64,000 nt of DNA from Lates calcarifer (GCF_001640805.2 NC_066849.1:767598-831597); one strand, 5' to 3'; counted from the first letter of the stretch, positions 25,201-37,890 are shown. The notes: a model not told the origin generated them from the sequence alone. Translations and numbers: made by a program.

Positions 25201-28200
25201 AAATATCAGTGAACGTAAAGCCTTTAAGCACCCAGGGACTGCCTGCTAGCTCCATTACAAGTGAAAAAATAAACCCTCCAACAACTCAAAAGGTGTCTTC
25301 TTTACATGTTCTATCTTCTCTATTTAATATGAACCATTGTGGTTTTAAAAGCTATTCTGAGCTATAGTGAGTGATAAAAGTCAGGCACCATCTTCTCAGT
25401 GGGGTTGCCAGGTTGCACACTTTCTTAAATTTGAAACAAAGATCAGCTGACTCTAGGAGGACTCTAGAATATATTCAGCCTAACAGCGGCCTAACTCCGG
25501 CTATGCAATGATAAACAACCTGCTGGACTCAGCTGAGTATACTTTTTCAAGGACAAACACTGGTCTCAATTTAGGTCAGATCCAACAGTTCAACTGGAGT
25601 CCATATCCCCCAAAATCAAGAAAAATTTGTTTGAGGGACCAGAGCTGGCCCAAAACCAGAACACAGTGCAGTGTGCCAACAGTCAGCTGCAGTTACAGTT
25701 AGTTTGGACTTTCAAGAAAGGAAAGACACAGCATCACAAAATCCCCATTACAATCATATTTCATCTCTTTCAATCTTAATATGGAATGAACTGGTCAGGA
25801 AATGTTTTTGTGTGTTTATTGTGCACATCTTATATTTATCTCCTTGCACTTTGCCTTAAACTAATAGATTTAGTACTTAAGACTCACTGCAAGGTCTTCA
25901 ACTGCACTGAAGCTTTGGTGTAACTAATGCAAAAAGGTCTGACTCAGTTTTCCCTCAGGAAATTAAAGTTCTTGAAGGAGGTTTTTTTTTTTTTCAGATT
26001 TTCTACTAAAGTTTTGTGGACAGTGCATTGGTTTATGCTTCTGCTGTTGATGACATTAATTGGAGTGCTGTGTTTATTAAATAAGGAGCTTACGAATGAC
26101 TAATGATATTTTACTCTTTTCCATGATAATATTTACAATATCATTTTGAAAAAGTTTTTTATTGGGTTATGATTTGGTCTATCTTATTGGTCTTTTTGCA
26201 TTGCATCACACAGTACAAGCCTTTCAGCAACTGATCCATTATATCTATTGTTCCAGGCTAAACCTCTCTTCTCTTGGAGTATGAGTTCATTTGTGTATTA
26301 ATGTCAGTATTATAGCCACAGTATGTCTTTTCTGTTGTGGCCTGTCTGATTAATGTGTTTTTTTTTGTTTGTTTTTTTGTTAATTGTGCATGGACAGGTA
26401 ATCAAGTAATGCACTACAACAACAAACACTGACAGCTTCATTCATCACTCTGTCAACACAGTTTAGGTGGTAACCTCTGAAGTTCTGTAAACATATACTT
26501 AGATAGTAGTCCATCCTATTCTGGACTAGAATCCCTCCCACATTTAAATGACAATGGCATCAGGGCAAATGACTGATCTAGGAAACTTGAAATTAGAGAG
26601 GCAGTCTGAAGATGCTGTGCTCTGGAAGCAGGATGCCTGTAAGTGACAGCAGGGATCACGGCTTCAGTGCCTGAGAGATATACCTGCAGAGGCATGCATG
26701 CCTCGAGGATGTGATTTGCATCAGTGCAACGTGCCTGGCATGTGTTCACTGCTGCCTGAGGGGCTGCACTTTTGTTCCACAGATAGAAAAGACCAGGGGA
26801 GGAAAAACAGTGCCATTCATGACAAACTGCTCTCGGTCACACTGTAGCTGCAAGTACTAGAATGTGATCTGCAGGGTAGAAATGAAGTTTTTATAAAGTT
26901 TTATGAGAACCGTTAATCTGATGATTTTAAAAGGCCACAAATACAGACTAAACTGCAATGGATCTGCATATTAAAAACCAATTCACACTGCCTCAGCCAT
27001 ACCCTTGTCCTCTGATGTAGTTTTATGATTTATTAAAGGGCAAAAGGTGTCAAGCACAGTCTTTGTCTTGGTGAACTTTTCCTGACACTGCACTTCTGCA
27101 TATGAAGCAGACTATAACAGCTTCATCCAGTCTCAGATGTAACTTTGCTTCTCTCTCACATGGTAACATATTTATGGGTATAGAAATGCAGAGTCATTGT
27201 GACATAAATAATTGGGTCAGGATGGTCAGAGCCCCTCTGGGAAACCATTTGCACAACAGCTCAAAACAAAACAACAACCAACAACAAAAACACCTTCATA
27301 TAAAATGCAGTCCACTACAACAATACAAACTATGGCCTTACAACAGAGCTGAACAACACTAAGATGCACAAGTTTCACAATCTATTAAACAAATGTCCCT
27401 GTAACTGAGTCCACTCCCTGCATGTGAATAAACAAGTATTGTTGCAGAGATTTGCTGACGCTGTACAAATTTAAACCTGGACTGGTCGTTCCTGACTAAG
27501 TTTTGAATCAGAATTTCCACCAAATCAAGTGTTGTTGCAGTATGAGGGCAGTAATGACACTTCACAACATTACTCATCCACCAAATGATCTGTCTGTTGG
27601 CCGGGGGGATGATTTCTGTTCTATGGATTCAGTTCAGAAATTTTGATCAGCTGTCTGCAGTTTGAACACTTATGGCTGCTGTCAACAATGGGTTATACAC
27701 TGTTATGATATCATTGTAATATTATTGGAGTAGTATTTTACATGTTGTGGCTGACTGAGTTCCTCGACTGAGAAATAAGACATAAAACTGAACCTCATTG
27801 CAAAAAAAGAGACCAGACTGTTCACATCTCTCTCTGCCATCTGCAGCTTCACGTTGTTCTTTCTTTCCTCTTGCTTTCCATTTAATGTCGAATTGCACAA
27901 AGTGGTGTTTCTGTTCTCTTTTTGACATTATTTTTGAGGATGCTGTGATCATATATAAATAAAACCTTCAATGGACCACACTGAACGGGGGCTCTGTGTT
28001 TATAGTGAGCATGAGCACCTTGTTGTGACTACTTGAGCTTTAGAGCACGAGCAGGGTTGTTCTGGTTTATTCTACATGATTTTTATTGTACATCTGGTTT
28101 CCTTGAAAGCAATAAATATGATGTATGAGCTTTTATACTTGTCTGTTCATCAAGACATGATGTAGTAGAGCACAGACCTCTGCAGGTCTGATAGTGTAAG

Positions 28201-28474
28201 CGATGAATAAATACACAGTGAATAGTGACAGAACTATAAACTATCTAGGCTCTGATGATTACCCTGTAATTGCAGAGTTAGTGGCCAAAAATGCACCATT
28301 CTCTGCTTAAGGTGCTGTAAGTACTATACATGTCCATGCGTCATTAGTGGGCAAGGAGTGCTGTCTTTTGAAAACAGGCAATGGACGTATTAAGACCAAG
28401 CTTCCACTGAAACTTTTAAGTGTATTAAAGGTGTGACATGCTCATATCCTTGTAAATACATAGAGGTCACTCAC

Positions 28475-28687
28475 AGACTCGTGGTCCGTCAGGTCCGCCA
28501 GGACAAAGCAGCGATAATGCTGCTGGCCAGGGAGGGGTTTGTTGTAGTAGCCATTGTATTTCTTCTCATCACCCAGAGTGAAGATCTCAGGCAGAGCGTC
28601 CAGCTTGGCTGCAATGTAGGGCTGCAGGAAGTCTTGGCTTTGTCTCCTCTTTCTCTGCAGACTGCTGTCAGCACCGGCCTCAAGGAG
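28475..28687 (-). CDS. ptprf: ptprf window exon 6: membrane-proximal region with basic cleavage site
   Basis: The 213-nt exon (71 codons, phase 0 on both sides) begins LLEAGADSSLQRKRRQ and continues through LQPYIAAKLDALPE, FTLGDEKKYNGYYNKPL and YRCFVLADLTDHES. QRKRRQ is a furin-type site. LAR receptors are cut at such a basic run into an extracellular subunit and a membrane-anchored phosphatase subunit that stay associated. The acceptor is TGGCAG (28688-28690 as CTG on plus) and the donor is TCT|GTGAGTG (GT at 28473-28474). The motif spacing matches PTPRF. Confidence 0.93.
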
Positions 28688-29224
28688 CTGCCAGAGGGAC
28701 GACACAACAGGAGGCTTTCATGGAGTGAAATGACAATGTATAATGATGACTGATCTCCGTAGAAGAGATTTTTTGTTGTGCTTCTCCACACACACGTCAG
28801 CGGACAGTGAACTGTTCTTCCCACATTATTTCTATTCTTTGTTTTCCTATTCATTATTTTTTCTTCCTATGCCTACACCAAACTTTCTTTTAATACAAGG
28901 TTTGGCAACTAATGCTGCTTTGTTCTGAACAAAGGAAAATGTGTTCTTTGTAATAGTGAAAAAATGAATAAAAATTTTAAATACACTTTTTCATTTTTCA
29001 TTTTCCTTTCCGTGGACGAGATGAGAATAGTGATATCAATCTCATGCCTGAGCATTAAGTGTGAGGTTGAAGTCAGGAAACAAGCTCAGCAAGACATTGT
29101 CCCAGCATAAAATTCCCCCTAAAACCAAAAGATGTCATTTTTACATTTCTGGTGTTACACAGATTATTCTAGCACTGACTGCGCATGAATTAGTGAGCTT
29201 TAGAGGTGCTGATAGGTGTATCTC

Positions 29225-29300
29225 TGAACTTTGGGCAGTACCACACCAGCTGCCTCCCCCTGCTTCCAGTCTTTATGTTGAGCTAGGGAAACATATTCTG
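29225..29300 (-). repeat. Teleost dispersed repeat fragment (AATAGTTCAACA family)
   Basis: The plus strand reads CCCCCTGCTTCCAGTCTTTA, a signature block of a non-autonomous repeat found throughout teleost genomes. The opposite end begins GGAATAGTTCAACA. Two further fragments in this window lie at 36950-37055 and 37770-37890. No coding capacity. Confidence 0.5.
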
Positions 29301-30193
29301 ACTCCAGCATTTAAAGCCACAATATGCAAGCTCTACAAATCAAGCAAGAGACTAAAAAATGAACCACTCAGCTCCTCACATCTCTCCATCTGCCTGCTCC
29401 GATACACACTGCCCAGACCTTCACCTACATCCTCATCCTGTTCACTGTCTCAGTTAATGCAGGAAAGCTTGCTAACATGTGAGTCAGCCATAGCAACATC
29501 TTCAGCAGCTAACACTAGCTTAAAGCCTCAGGGCAAGGGGAGTAGAGTAGACCAGAAGCAAATTCACACACTGACTTACAGCCATCGGCATTGCCAGACC
29601 CCTTTACTGGGCCACGTGCCCCAGTATAAATGCCATGATTAATGGCATTAATCATTAAATTCACGATTCAGATAATTATGGCATACTGACGGGAAAAGAA
29701 CCGGTGTATTTCAACTCAAACGTGTAGCAAGAGCACTTCTGTAGATGTGTGTGTGGTTTTATTATTTGGATGTAGGAGTATGCTTTTTTCTGCCATAGAA
29801 CATGTTGAGAATGTTCCATGTATGTTAAAATAAATATGTTCATACAGTCATACTGGAATAGCCTAGCAACACCCCTGCTGACAGCTGTGGGCTCCCTCAA
29901 TAAGTCAAGGGAGGAAGCTCACAAAGCTTTTAGACTTGGGCTTTTAGGCTAACGTAAGACTGACTGTTGACACTACTTCCTGGTTTGCATCGGACTCTAA
30001 ACATGGGTCATACTGTCCTAGTCCTAGGAAAACTGCACTTTGGAGGATAGCTGAGAGACGTTATGATTCAACATGACTGGATTTGTTCGTGTTCCTGCTG
30101 CAACCTTCAGAGTGAGAACAGAGGGTCTGTCTCACTCTGAGGCTTCAATACAGAAGGTCAGCTGTTTCTATTCTTTCCATGTATGCCTACCTT

Positions 30194-30215
30194 TGTGTGT
30201 GTGTGTGTGTGTGTA
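30194..30215. repeat. TG microsatellite
   Basis: A short uninterrupted TG run, intronic. Confidence 0.85.
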
Positions 30216-31232
30216 TTAGGCATCCCTCTCTGCCATCTGCTTCCTATGTCCACTTCATATCATTTCAGTGTCAGACTTACCTGTCACTCATTAATGTTCA
30301 AGGTGACATTGAAGGAAAACTCTTACTGTATTCACACATAGACCACACTATGCAATATACCATTTTATAAAATAAAAATAACTCAGTTTGTTACTAAAAG
30401 CAGAAATTCTTAATAGTGTGGAAAAGAGGAACAAAAACAAAACAGATTTCATGAATTACACTGGTGCAGGAGTATAGTAGTATGTAATAGTTGTAAAGCA
30501 CAGGAAAGAATTGGTAAACTGGAGTAAAATGTAAATGTATGGCTGAATCAAGCCACTTAGTGTTGGCAAAAGTTAGTTTTGTGTCTACCGGTAAATCCTG
30601 GCAAACATTACTGGAGTTGTTGTATTCTGAGTTGGTTGTTGGTTGCACTATGTGTCCCTGTGGCTTTTTGCGTGTATGTGTGCTGAATGGAGTCATCAGC
30701 TGCACACCTGGGCCTGGTGAGCTCTGCTCTATAAAATCTCCTTCACTCTGCAGTCTCTCTCTCTGTGGGGAAGCTCCTCAACTGAACAGATGACAGCTGT
30801 GGTTTCTTTTTAGTATTTTGTTCTTTAGTTGTATCCAGTTCATTTGCTTTTTTTTTCTTTGAGCTAGGCTGTGACACAACACACAACAGAGAAATGCAAA
30901 CTGCTAAGAAGACTTAAAATTGTGAGTCAATCCTATTGACCCATTAATAACTCTTTTATATACACAAGCACATCTCCCTAATGCTGGGCTGACACTATAA
31001 CGTCAGTTTAAAGGCATCACAAATGAAGTTAGGTTTGCATGATTCCTTCTGTTTACTTAATTCAGAGAACCACATGATGTAAAAATGTTGAAAATGCTCT
31101 ACCCTAGTCTCTCTTCTGAGGTTATTTGAATTATACTTGTCTGGTTAAATCTTTTTGTAATCAGAAGACAATGTACTCTAACTTGCCATGTTCCATACCA
31201 TGTTTGTTTTACACAGGGTTAATTTAAATCAG

Positions 31233-31445
31233 ACTTCTCAAGCTCCATCAGAGTCGAATGGGAGGCATCTGTGAACTGCCATCTTCAGGTCTCTCCACAG
31301 ATGTTCTCTGGGGTTTAAGTCTGGGCTTTGGCTCAAAGACAGTCTCCAGTGTTTCAGGTCATTGCCATACTGAAAGGTGAGCTGTCGCTCCAGTCTCAGG
31401 TCACATCTTCGGGGACCTCTCTGTATTTGCATTCATCCTTCCCTT
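31233..31445 (-). pseudogene. Tc1-like transposase relic
   Basis: The minus-strand frame reads YGNDLKHWRLSLSQSPDLNP followed by REHLWRDLKMAVHR. SPDLNP plus LWRDLK is the hallmark C-terminal block of Tc1 transposases, containing the last part of the DDE region. The preceding catalytic segments and both inverted repeats are missing or unrecognisable, and the part before NDLKH is scrambled. It is an inactive fragment in a ptprf intron, on the same strand as the gene. Confidence 0.75.
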
Positions 31446-34400
31446 GACTCTGATCAGTCCCTGTTTATAGGCCTTCAGTAGGACTGAGTGCAATAGTAAT
31501 ATGCTGCGTGTTGTCTACCATCAAAATCTTCCTCCAGATCTAGCAAATGACTGCATTAATTTATTTTAGCTTCTTGTCTCCAGTTTCATCAACAGTTTCT
31601 GCTTGTAACAGACAATGATAAGTATTTTTAAAATAAATTTTTAAAATAAATATTATATATAATATTAATATTATATTATTTTTCTGAATGAATTTCACTG
31701 CTCTGCAATGGAGAGCACATGAAGCTGCAATGAATCAACAGTTGCTTCATTCCTGCTGCCAGACTGCTCATTACCCTCTCTTCACTGTGCTGAGCTTGTG
31801 TTCCTGTAGGATGACAAGATCAGAGCCTAGACACCAAATATCAATTTTGCACATATTCTATAGCCACACAGTAATGTATTCCATGTGAGGTGTCTGTAAT
31901 AACACCAGTTTGAATCCATGAGTTGTTAATACTAGCTTGAAGTTCGTCATCAACTCCAACCAGACGCAGCTCCTGCACTCACCTGTTTACTTTATTAAAC
32001 CAACATGAAAACTCATCAGAGGAAGGTGATAAACTGCTTCTGGACTGACATGAGGAATGGAGTGGATACACCCTGGTAAGGAGAACTGTTCCTTCCTCTT
32101 GTTCATATGCAGAGCTCCAAAACTATCAAGTCCACAGCAACCAAATCTGGCACACAGAGAAAGCCCATTCCACTACTAATAAGTAACCAAACTGATATCT
32201 TTATAGTCACTGGACATATTTGAAATTCACCAGCTGCAGCTTTAGCCCTTTGCTGGTGTGTTTCTCTAACAACAATGACAATGCCTACCTACCAAGTCAC
32301 AACACTTAACCAAAATGAAATAGATATAATTAATCAGAGGAGACTTACTCCATGAAACAAAGGAGGGACAGAGGGATGTAGATGATAACATACCTAATCC
32401 CAGCTTTTGAGGCCATTATCTGCTTTACTGTTTTGAGTTTTGCATATATGAATTCACATCATGAATCATTTCCTTGTTATTTCCATGAAGAAACAGGGCT
32501 AAATTACTGACAAACTGTATGCTCATAACATTTACAGTGGCATGGCTCCAGCTGCATAACCTTACCAGTCTGTCTTTGGTGCTATTCTTGGGAATACAAT
32601 CCACCACAGTAGCTCATTAGAAGCTGCTTATGTAAATGAAACCTGTTCACTTGAAACACTAAACTATGGCTGATGGATTTTTACTGAAAGTGGGTAATTA
32701 TATTCAATTACAGGAAACGTGACAGGAGCCCTTCATTAGACCTGCTGCCAGCACAAACTGAAACTTGATGATTTTTGTGGCACTTTGAATTCCTTCATGG
32801 TTGTTGTACATTTCACTAACATGACTCAGCACTTAACCTTCCAACCCTGTGGAGATAAGACAAACATCATCCAAAAATGTGATTGAGACAAACTGAATAG
32901 GAGAGCATGTGTAAGTGGGATAATAGTTGTTTGACAAGAGTCAAATCCAGGTCAACCAGTGAGTAAACTTTGCCCTGCCCTCAATTCCTCTCTGTCAACA
33001 AGAGCACCCACCCAATCCCCTCACCATTAACAATATTCTTTGGCTCAACATTAAGTCTGTCCTTAATGCACAGGTGCACAGGTGTGTCTAGCTCTCATAA
33101 CAGAAACATAAAAGAAAAGGACACTGACAGAAAAAAGCTGAAAAATGCCCTATATCCCAATGTTAAGGAAAGTCATTTTAAAAAATTGGTGCAAAGTGGT
33201 TCAGTACGTTTTGCACCATCCTGTTGATGAACAAACGAAATTGCTTAATTATTTTTCACTGCTAAGAGACAATCATAGCTACTTTACCAGAGGTTGCTCC
33301 ACAAATATCTTTTTGATTAAGTATTTCCTGCAGTGAAGCCGTAGGAATAATCAGAATAAACCTATTTATGCTATCAATTAATACGTAAGACATAATCTAG
33401 AGCAAAGTTGTGCTGTTATCAATAAAGAATATACAATGTAGGCTTCACCCAGTTTACAATATAGGAGCTTGTCAAGCAAAATACAATTCTTGTCCATTTA
33501 TAGTTTGGGGCAACACACTCTTTAAATAAAACAGTATTCAATTAGAAAGGTAGTGAGGACATTACACTGAAAGTGGGAGTGAGAAATCCAATGTCTATTA
33601 TTTAATAAATGTTTGAATGCATATAGGGGCCTTTACCTTTACAAACACAGGGTTAAGGATCAAATAAGATTTATATGTTAAAATTACTCTTTCAACAGTA
33701 ATGTTTGATTGAGTGAAAACATGTTTGGCTGTTGGAGGTGTGTACTCCAGGTGTGGGTCCAATTAAAGGTAATGTCTAGAGGAGCAAACTTTCTGCTGTT
33801 TCTGTTTCATGTTTCTGATTAAGAAAAAAGACACAATTTAGTATCTGCTTCTCTACCTACTCTTCTCTCAGTAGCCGTCCCCACCCAAAGTTAAACTCTT
33901 TGAATCAGAATGCTACAATGGCAGTGTTTTCTGATGATATCAGGGCTACAGATCATCATGCCATTCAGTTGACAGCTCTGTATGTCTGCAATATACTTAT
34001 CTTGCCAACACTAGTTGTCACTTGACATGGATATTTATGTTCCTAAAAAGCATGATTTACTATTGTTTTAGTGAGTCCACAACATTTTCTTAAAGGCCTA
34101 CATCATATCAAAGTTTCCCCTTTATCATCACTTTTATACATTTACCCATAGATGAATCCTACAGCTTGACAATACCCTGATTTTTGGTCTACTGTCAGCA
34201 TTTGGCCAACTGCTCTACTTGTCTTACCTGGCAAATAATAAACAGACACACAGACCTGCAGCTCTTTATACATTCATGACACAGACAGGAGAGCAGAGGA
34301 GAGAGATGGAGACAGCGATGTAACCTGGTCACTATGGAATATACATAGCCTGCATGCTGTTGGCTGGGGGCTACACGCATATATTACTGAAAGGTTGCAG

Positions 34401-34861
34401 CCCAGAAACACAGGGAAATAAGATGATAATAAGAAAATACAGACAGAAAGGAGGGTGTCTGCAGATACATACACCACCACACATTTCTGGTGGTCTCATA
34501 CATTTTTGTATGCGTCAATAAAAACAGAAAATCCTGCACCACAATTAATTTAAATTGATGGCACCTAAATGCAAAAAGAAGAACTTGACAAAGTGAGGAC
34601 ACGAAAAGAAAAAGTTCCAAATATGTACAGTTTGTATAAATGGTTCCTGCATGAGGTATCAGTGTGTTTGGTGAGAAACAGTGAATGTAAGCATAGCATA
34701 ACCACAACCACCTCATGCCAACCGTAATCCTAACCCCTGCCTCAACCAAAAACCAAAGTCTTGACCTGCAAATGTAATGATTTATGTTTTGGGAGCAGTT
34801 GTGACTGTGTGGACAGATGTTTTCCTTTTTACATGACTAATACAAGTGTACATTTACTCAC

Positions 34862-34943
34862 CTCATGTATGTCCATGTCTTCAGGGTTCTCCCATCTGCT
34901 CAGAGAAGCCGGGGTGACAGGGACAACCACTATGTAGTACCAC
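34862..34943 (-). CDS. ptprf: ptprf window exon 5: small membrane-proximal exon
   Basis: The 82-nt exon completes an arginine codon and then encodes WYYIVVVPVTPASLSRWENP followed by EDMDIHE. The block (W/F)YYIVVVP..W..PE(D/E) is a membrane-proximal feature of PTPRF. The acceptor is ATACAG (34944-34946 as CTG on plus) and the donor is GAG|GTGAGTA (GT at 34860-34861). It enters in phase 2 and leaves in phase 0, so skipping it would break the frame. A long UG tract lies in the intron just upstream of its acceptor (34992-35039). Confidence 0.92.
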
Positions 34944-34993
34944 CTGTATCAAACACAGAAACACAACTGCGTCACACATCCTTATGTCATGTG

Positions 34994-35042
<49 letters not shown>

Positions 35043-36388
35043 CAAAAGGTTTGGTACATGCTGTTTCATTTTATTCCATCTATTGCTAATGTTTGGATGG
35101 AGTGTCCTGAAGGACTTTTACTAATATTTGTTCTAAACTTCTCCTCTCTCAAACATCCATCGGGATACGTTTGGTCCTTGAACTGACTATGTTCGGGTCT
35201 GGAACAGGCATTCATATAGAGATTGTATTAGTTTTTTCTCTCCAGCAGTGAAGTAACTGAAATCTTCAGAGAAACAAACACTTGAAACGTAATTAAGTCC
35301 AAGTCATTTGCAGTGCCTGTCTTAGTGACCGAGCTGGGTAATAATAACCTTCTACTGAATTGCAGCCTTTGCATTGGGATTCTCTTGGCTTATTAATTGT
35401 AGTTTTAAAGCTCAACTCTTAAAGAAATTGCTTTCTGGTATCAGGAGAGAGCTGGGGAGTTGCAGTGGGGTTATTGCTAATATGTCTATGTGGTTATGGG
35501 TTGTAATCATTCCATTTTTGGGACTGAATGTTTTGTTCATTCTTAAAACTACTCTGACCTAAAAGAACTCTGTTGCAATGGATAATTGGCTGGTTATGAC
35601 CAGCCTAGAACAGGACAAGAAGTAAATAAACCAGACTTATAATGGCTGCTGAAATACTTGGCCTTACAGGCAAGCTTTTGTCTGAGCTATTGATTGAACA
35701 CATGAAAACATTGACTGTGTGCATCTTTGTGTGTCTTGACTTGATTTATCCTCACAGGGCTGCTGAGTGGCAAGCCTTTTCAAGGTCTTCAAAGTGTGCT
35801 TACGCTGTGTGTATGCTGTGTGTAACAGTACACTACAGTACAGTACACTCTCTGAGGTTACCTCTGTCATTTGTATTAAGTTGGGTGGTTTAAAAAGTAC
35901 TTTCTTGCTACCCTGTATGAGACATCACAAGTAAAAGTCTTCTTTTCACAATGTGGCTTGGTTAAAAGTAGAGTATATCAACAAAACATACTATATAGTA
36001 TAAGAAGTAAACACACTCATTATGTAAAGTGAGCCTTTTTTTCAGAGGGTAACATATTTGTTATTATTGATGCATTATGTGTTAGGTGCATTTTAATGTT
36101 GCAAAAAGTTGGAAAAAAGAGTTCTCAAATGTTTTGGGGCCAGGGACTCTTCACAGGGGAGAGAGTTGAGCCTTATTTTCTTTACCTGTGTTTGTTTAGG
36201 CTTTGGTAAATTGGCACCATTAAAATGATGTTGAATTAGTGATTAGTAATTCCTGTTTGCAGTGTAACCACTGATATGCAGACAACTATAATTGGACTGA
36301 ACTGATATTTGCAGAGGTAATGAAGAAATAATCAATCATCCATATTTTTTCAGCACAGTTTCTCCTCAGAAATGAGGATCACACGGAC
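34944..36388. other. ptprf intron (1.4 kb)
   Basis: It contains the TA/CA microsatellite at 34992-35039 and otherwise no recognisable element. Confidence 0.6.
34992..35039. repeat. TA/CA microsatellite close to a ptprf acceptor site
   Basis: A short TA run passes into about seventeen CA units. On the transcribed strand this is a UG tract followed by UA, ending about 50 nt before the 3' splice site of the 82-nt exon at 34862-34943. Confidence 0.9.
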
Positions 36389-36645
36389 CTGACACTGGCT
36401 CCAGCAGGGACCCTCGGCAGACTGATGGTGACTCTGCCACCCTCCTCTACATCATGTTGGTATTGAACAGGTCTCATCTTCAGCAAGTCTGGAGCTGTTC
36501 GGATGGAAACCTGCTGCTGGAGGCCACCAGCACTGTTCCCCCGACTCATCAGCACAAAGGAATATTCAGTATCTGGCTGCAGCTGTGTGATCAGTTTCCT
36601 CTTCAGGTTGCCTTGAACCTCCAAACTCTGTTGGTTGTACAGGAT
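36389..36645 (-). CDS. ptprf: ptprf window exon 4: second half of the last FN3 domain
   Basis: The 257-nt exon starts in phase 0 with ILYNQQSLEVQGNLKRKLIT and continues QLQPDTEYSFVLMSRGNSAG, GLQQQVSIRTAPDLL and finally SLPRVPAGASV plus two bases of an arginine codon. LQPDTEYSF..RGNSAGGL is the FN3 F/G-strand pattern, and APDLL matches PTPRF. The acceptor is CTTCAG (36646-36648 as CTG on plus). The only in-frame donor is AG|GTCCGT (GT at 36387-36388), a weak donor because position +3 is C; reading on gives a stop two codons later. The next exon supplies the third base of the arginine codon. Confidence 0.91.
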
Positions 36646-36949
36646 CTGAAGCCAGGATGAAGTTTCTTATTAACACTGATAAAGTTTGATAGAATACATT
36701 ATGTTTTCCACACTGGTTATCTATGGTATGAATAAAAAGAAAAAATTAAAATAATTTCTACCAAAAAAAAGTGTTCCCTTTGTCTAAATTACTCCAACAA
36801 TAATAAAAGGAAGAAGGAATAAAGTTAGATTACTTTACACATATTTATGAACATGAAACATGTATTAAACAAGTTGAATATCATCAGTGTAAAGAGGTAA
36901 ATTAGTGATTTTACCCCTCTCTTCCCTGCAGAATAGCCTACCCTCTGAC

Positions 36950-37055
36950 CTTAGGAATAGTTCAACACTGGGGGAAATACATTTATTCTTATTGAGAGTT
37001 AGATGAGAATACTGATACCAGTGCAGGTAGGGCCTGGCTCTATGTAAAGTGAAGT
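36950..37055 (+). repeat. Teleost dispersed repeat fragment (AATAGTTCAACA family)
   Basis: It reads GGAATAGTTCAACACTGGGG, GAAATACATTTATTC, GAGAGTTAGATGAGAA and GCCTGGCTCT in that order. This matches a common teleost non-autonomous repeat with its middle deleted. A second fragment in the opposite orientation lies 0.7 kb away. Confidence 0.6.
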
Positions 37056-37204
37056 ACATCTACTAACACCTGCCAAAAGATCTGATCTTGCAGCACAATG
37101 CCCACCTGTAGTGACTCCAGTATTATTAAACTGTTTCTGGTTCTGTTTAGACTCTCACAGCTCTGGTTTGATACATAAAAAGTTCATAGTGACTTAAGAT
37201 ACTA

Positions 37205-37460
37205 AGGGCCCTATCTTACAACTGGCACCAAGTGATGCCAAATGTGACACAAGGCATTTTCAGATCCATCGCACACATTGTTTTAATAGCAAACACACTT
37301 ATGACCAGAAGCAAAACATTGCCATGTACTGAGGACACATTCACAGACTTTAGAAGGTGTGATGCTGAACCTGAGGTAACCTGCAGCACCGGTGAGGAGA
37401 GATCAGCTGGTCATTACAAAAGTAATCCACCAAGGTGCAAGCACACCTGGCTTTGAAAGG
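37205..37460 (+). repeat. Teleost DNA-transposon-like repeat beginning AGGGCCCTATCTTACA
   Basis: The plus strand begins AGGGCCCTATCTTACAACTG and continues with GGCACCAAGTGATGCCAAAT and TTTTAATAGCAAACACACTT. This block order belongs to a repeat family I know from many teleost introns and take to be a non-autonomous DNA transposon. The right end is not clear and no target duplication is defined. Confidence 0.45.
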
Positions 37461-37769
37461 AAATGGGAGATGGCACTCTGATTAATATATTGCACCTTAA
37501 TCTCAAAAGATACCTATGATTAATTCAAGATCTAACTAGCAAAAAAGGGTTTGAACACACCCTAAATGCACTAGCTCTGATGTGCTTTTGTTGCCTAAAC
37601 CACAGACAGGATTCTTGATGTGAACCCTGGTCTCTGGTACACTTTGTATGTCTGCCATCCACCCAAAACATTTGCTGTTGCAGTTTAATTGTATATAAAT
37701 GTCATTTCTAGGAGACAGGGTTGCCTAAAAAGCTTTAGGTGTTGGTTGGTGTATTTGTTCACTTTGTAC

Positions 37770-37890
37770 AGAGCCAGACTAGCTGTTCCCTCCTGCTTCC
37801 AATCTTTATAATTACGGCTCCAGCTCCATACTTAATGCATACAACACAAGACTGACATCAGTCTCAACCTTTGAGAGACATTGATGTGAG
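37770..37890 (-). repeat. Teleost dispersed repeat fragment (AATAGTTCAACA family), inverted
   Basis: The plus strand reads TACAGAGCCAGACTAGCTGT, then CTGCTTCCAATCTTTAT. This is the reverse complement of the far end of the same family seen at 36950-37055. No coding capacity. Confidence 0.55.

Larger units (their letters stand above)
17474..28474. other. ptprf intron (11 kb), the longest complete intron in the window
   Basis: It contains a tRNA-derived SINE (20526-20690) and a mariner-type MITE (22112-22240). A pyrimidine-rich tract spans about 24070-24540 (many CTCTCC and CCTTCTTTCC blocks), and T-rich patches lie near 25981-25995 and 26359-26380. No exon, RNA gene or coding relic is recognised. 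Confidence 0.55.
28688..34861. other. ptprf intron (6.2 kb)
   Basis: It holds a dispersed repeat fragment (about 29225-29300), a TG run (30194-30215), a Tc1-like transposase relic (31233-31445) and an AT-rich stretch at 31620-31682 made of TAAAATAAAT and ATATTATATATAATATT units. A 193-codon open frame at 29061-29642 overlaps the dispersed repeat and shows no protein family. Confidence 0.55.

Noticed and set aside
29061..29642. 193-codon plus-strand open frame
   Set aside because: It overlaps a dispersed repeat fragment (29225-29300), has no conserved block and no splice or start context; it is probably chance.
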